Source of the DNA: an uncultured Eubacteriales bacterium
Lineage (GTDB): Bacteria; Bacillota; Clostridia; Oscillospirales; Oscillospiraceae
Reading direction: 5' to 3'
Length of the DNA stretch: 5,238 nt
NCBI GenBank assembly: GCA_900552475.1
Contig: USAC01000103.1
Location: 1-5,238, forward strand
The notes under the pieces were generated by a model. It saw nothing but the letters and a program-made list of their open reading frames with translations, ran no database searches and was not told the DNA's origin. This document shows positions 4,926-5,238 of the stretch, in pieces (positions within the stretch are counted from its first letter, which is position 1; every line of letters begins with the position of its first letter). Position numbers and translations under genes: made by a program.

Positions 4926-5060
4926 TATTTTGCCCGCCGCAGGCGGGCAAAATACACTCTCTACGCGCAAAGTGTTTTTTGCGACGTACACGCCGCCGCA
5001 AAAAACGAATTTCACTTTTTTCGCGGCTTGCGAGCCGCGAACTCTGCGAGGCATTTATTT
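4926..5060. repeat. Structured intergenic repeat, copy B
   Basis: This is the second copy of the repeat at 1-178, in the same orientation. Hairpin 1 is a perfect 13-bp stem (4926-4938/4942-4954, loop gca). Hairpin 2 is a perfect 10-bp stem, gttttttgcg/cgcaaaaaac (4974-4983/4997-5006), around the loop acgtacacgccgc. Hairpin 3 is a 9-bp stem, ttcgcggct/agccgcgaa (5020-5028/5033-5041), with loop tgcg. The core 4965-5007 differs from copy A by a single T, and similarity continues through aactctg to a T-rich end. Copy B lacks the 54-nt module found in copy A. It lies between the terminators of the NlpC/P60 gene and the promoter of tRNA-Thr. Confidence 0.82.
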
Positions 5061-5112
5061 GATCGCGTTACTAAGACTTTCGCAAAAAATCCGGATCTTC
5101 GGAATTTTACTC

Positions 5113-5141
5113 TTGACAACTCACGTATTTGCACCTATAAT
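5113..5141 (+). promoter_or_regulatory. Consensus sigma-A promoter of tRNA-Thr
   Basis: TTGACA (5113-5118), a 17-nt spacer and TATAAT (5136-5141) match consensus perfectly and sit 21 nt upstream of the tRNA 5' end. More genes of the unit may follow beyond the window. Confidence 0.93.
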
Positions 5142-5162
5142 AAAAAAGCTGATTGCAGCGAT

Positions 5163-5238
5163 GCTTGTGTGGCTCAGTTGGTAGAGCAGCTCACTCGTAA
5201 TGAGCAGGTCGCCGGTTCGAGTCCGGCCACAAGCTCCA
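5163..5238 (+). tRNA. tRNA-Thr (anticodon CGT), decodes ACG
   Basis: This is a complete class I tRNA of 76 nt. The acceptor stem is GCTTGTG/CACAAGC, with U73 and an encoded CCA at the last three bases of the window. The D arm is GCTC-AGTTGGTA-GAGC. The anticodon stem GCTCA/TGAGC encloses the loop CTCGTAA with anticodon CGT. The T arm is GCCGG-TTCGAGT-CCGGC. Confidence 0.97.

Noticed and set aside
3834..5054. Open frame of 406 codons on the minus strand opposite the NlpC/P60 gene
   Set aside because: It runs through the terminators and repeat copy B and has Arg/Ala/Val-rich shadow composition with no recognisable motif.

Overview
The window looks like chromosomal DNA from an anaerobic, gut-type Clostridia (Oscillospiraceae-like). 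This is inferred from GC-rich genes between AT-rich spacers, clear AGGAGG-type ribosome binding sites, consensus sigma-A promoters, a clostridial-looking citrate synthase, a tiny ferredoxin-thioredoxin-reductase-like protein and a secreted SH3b-NlpC/P60 hydrolase. No phage, transposase, CRISPR array or rRNA is visible. The taxon is not proven by anything in the sequence.

Layout. Bases 1-178 hold copy A of a structured intergenic repeat. Next, on the minus strand, come a 66-aa six-cysteine FTR-like protein (179-379) and an intact MerR-family regulator (464-886), each with its own candidate promoter. Divergent from merR, on the plus strand, lies a decayed two-gene operon: an aldo/keto reductase (989-1274) and an NAD(P)-binding SDR-like protein (1286-1691). 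Both keep their N- and C-terminal ends but have lost the middle. The regulator therefore seems to have outlived its most obvious targets.

Bases 1692-2080 are a minus-strand tRNA unit: a consensus promoter (2050-2077), tRNA-Leu(GAG), tRNA-Leu(CAG), and terminator hairpins that also insulate it from the convergent pseudogenes. Inverted repeats closely bracket tRNA-Leu(GAG). Bases 2116-3587 hold a monocistronic citrate synthase gene on the minus strand, with a terminator and a promoter whose -35 region lies in a TTGCATATGCAA palindrome. An approximately 350-nt non-coding stretch separates it from a divergent secreted cell-wall hydrolase gene (3873-4832).

The right end holds two successive hairpins, copy B of the repeat (4926-5060), a perfect-consensus promoter, and tRNA-Thr(CGT), whose CCA ends at the last base of the window.

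The most unusual element is the repeat. Its two copies share three hairpins whose outer stems differ by compensating changes, around an almost invariant core of about 42 nt. Copy A also carries an extra module of about 54 nt. I do not recognise it as a named family. No complete novel multi-gene system is visible; the other genes belong to known families.
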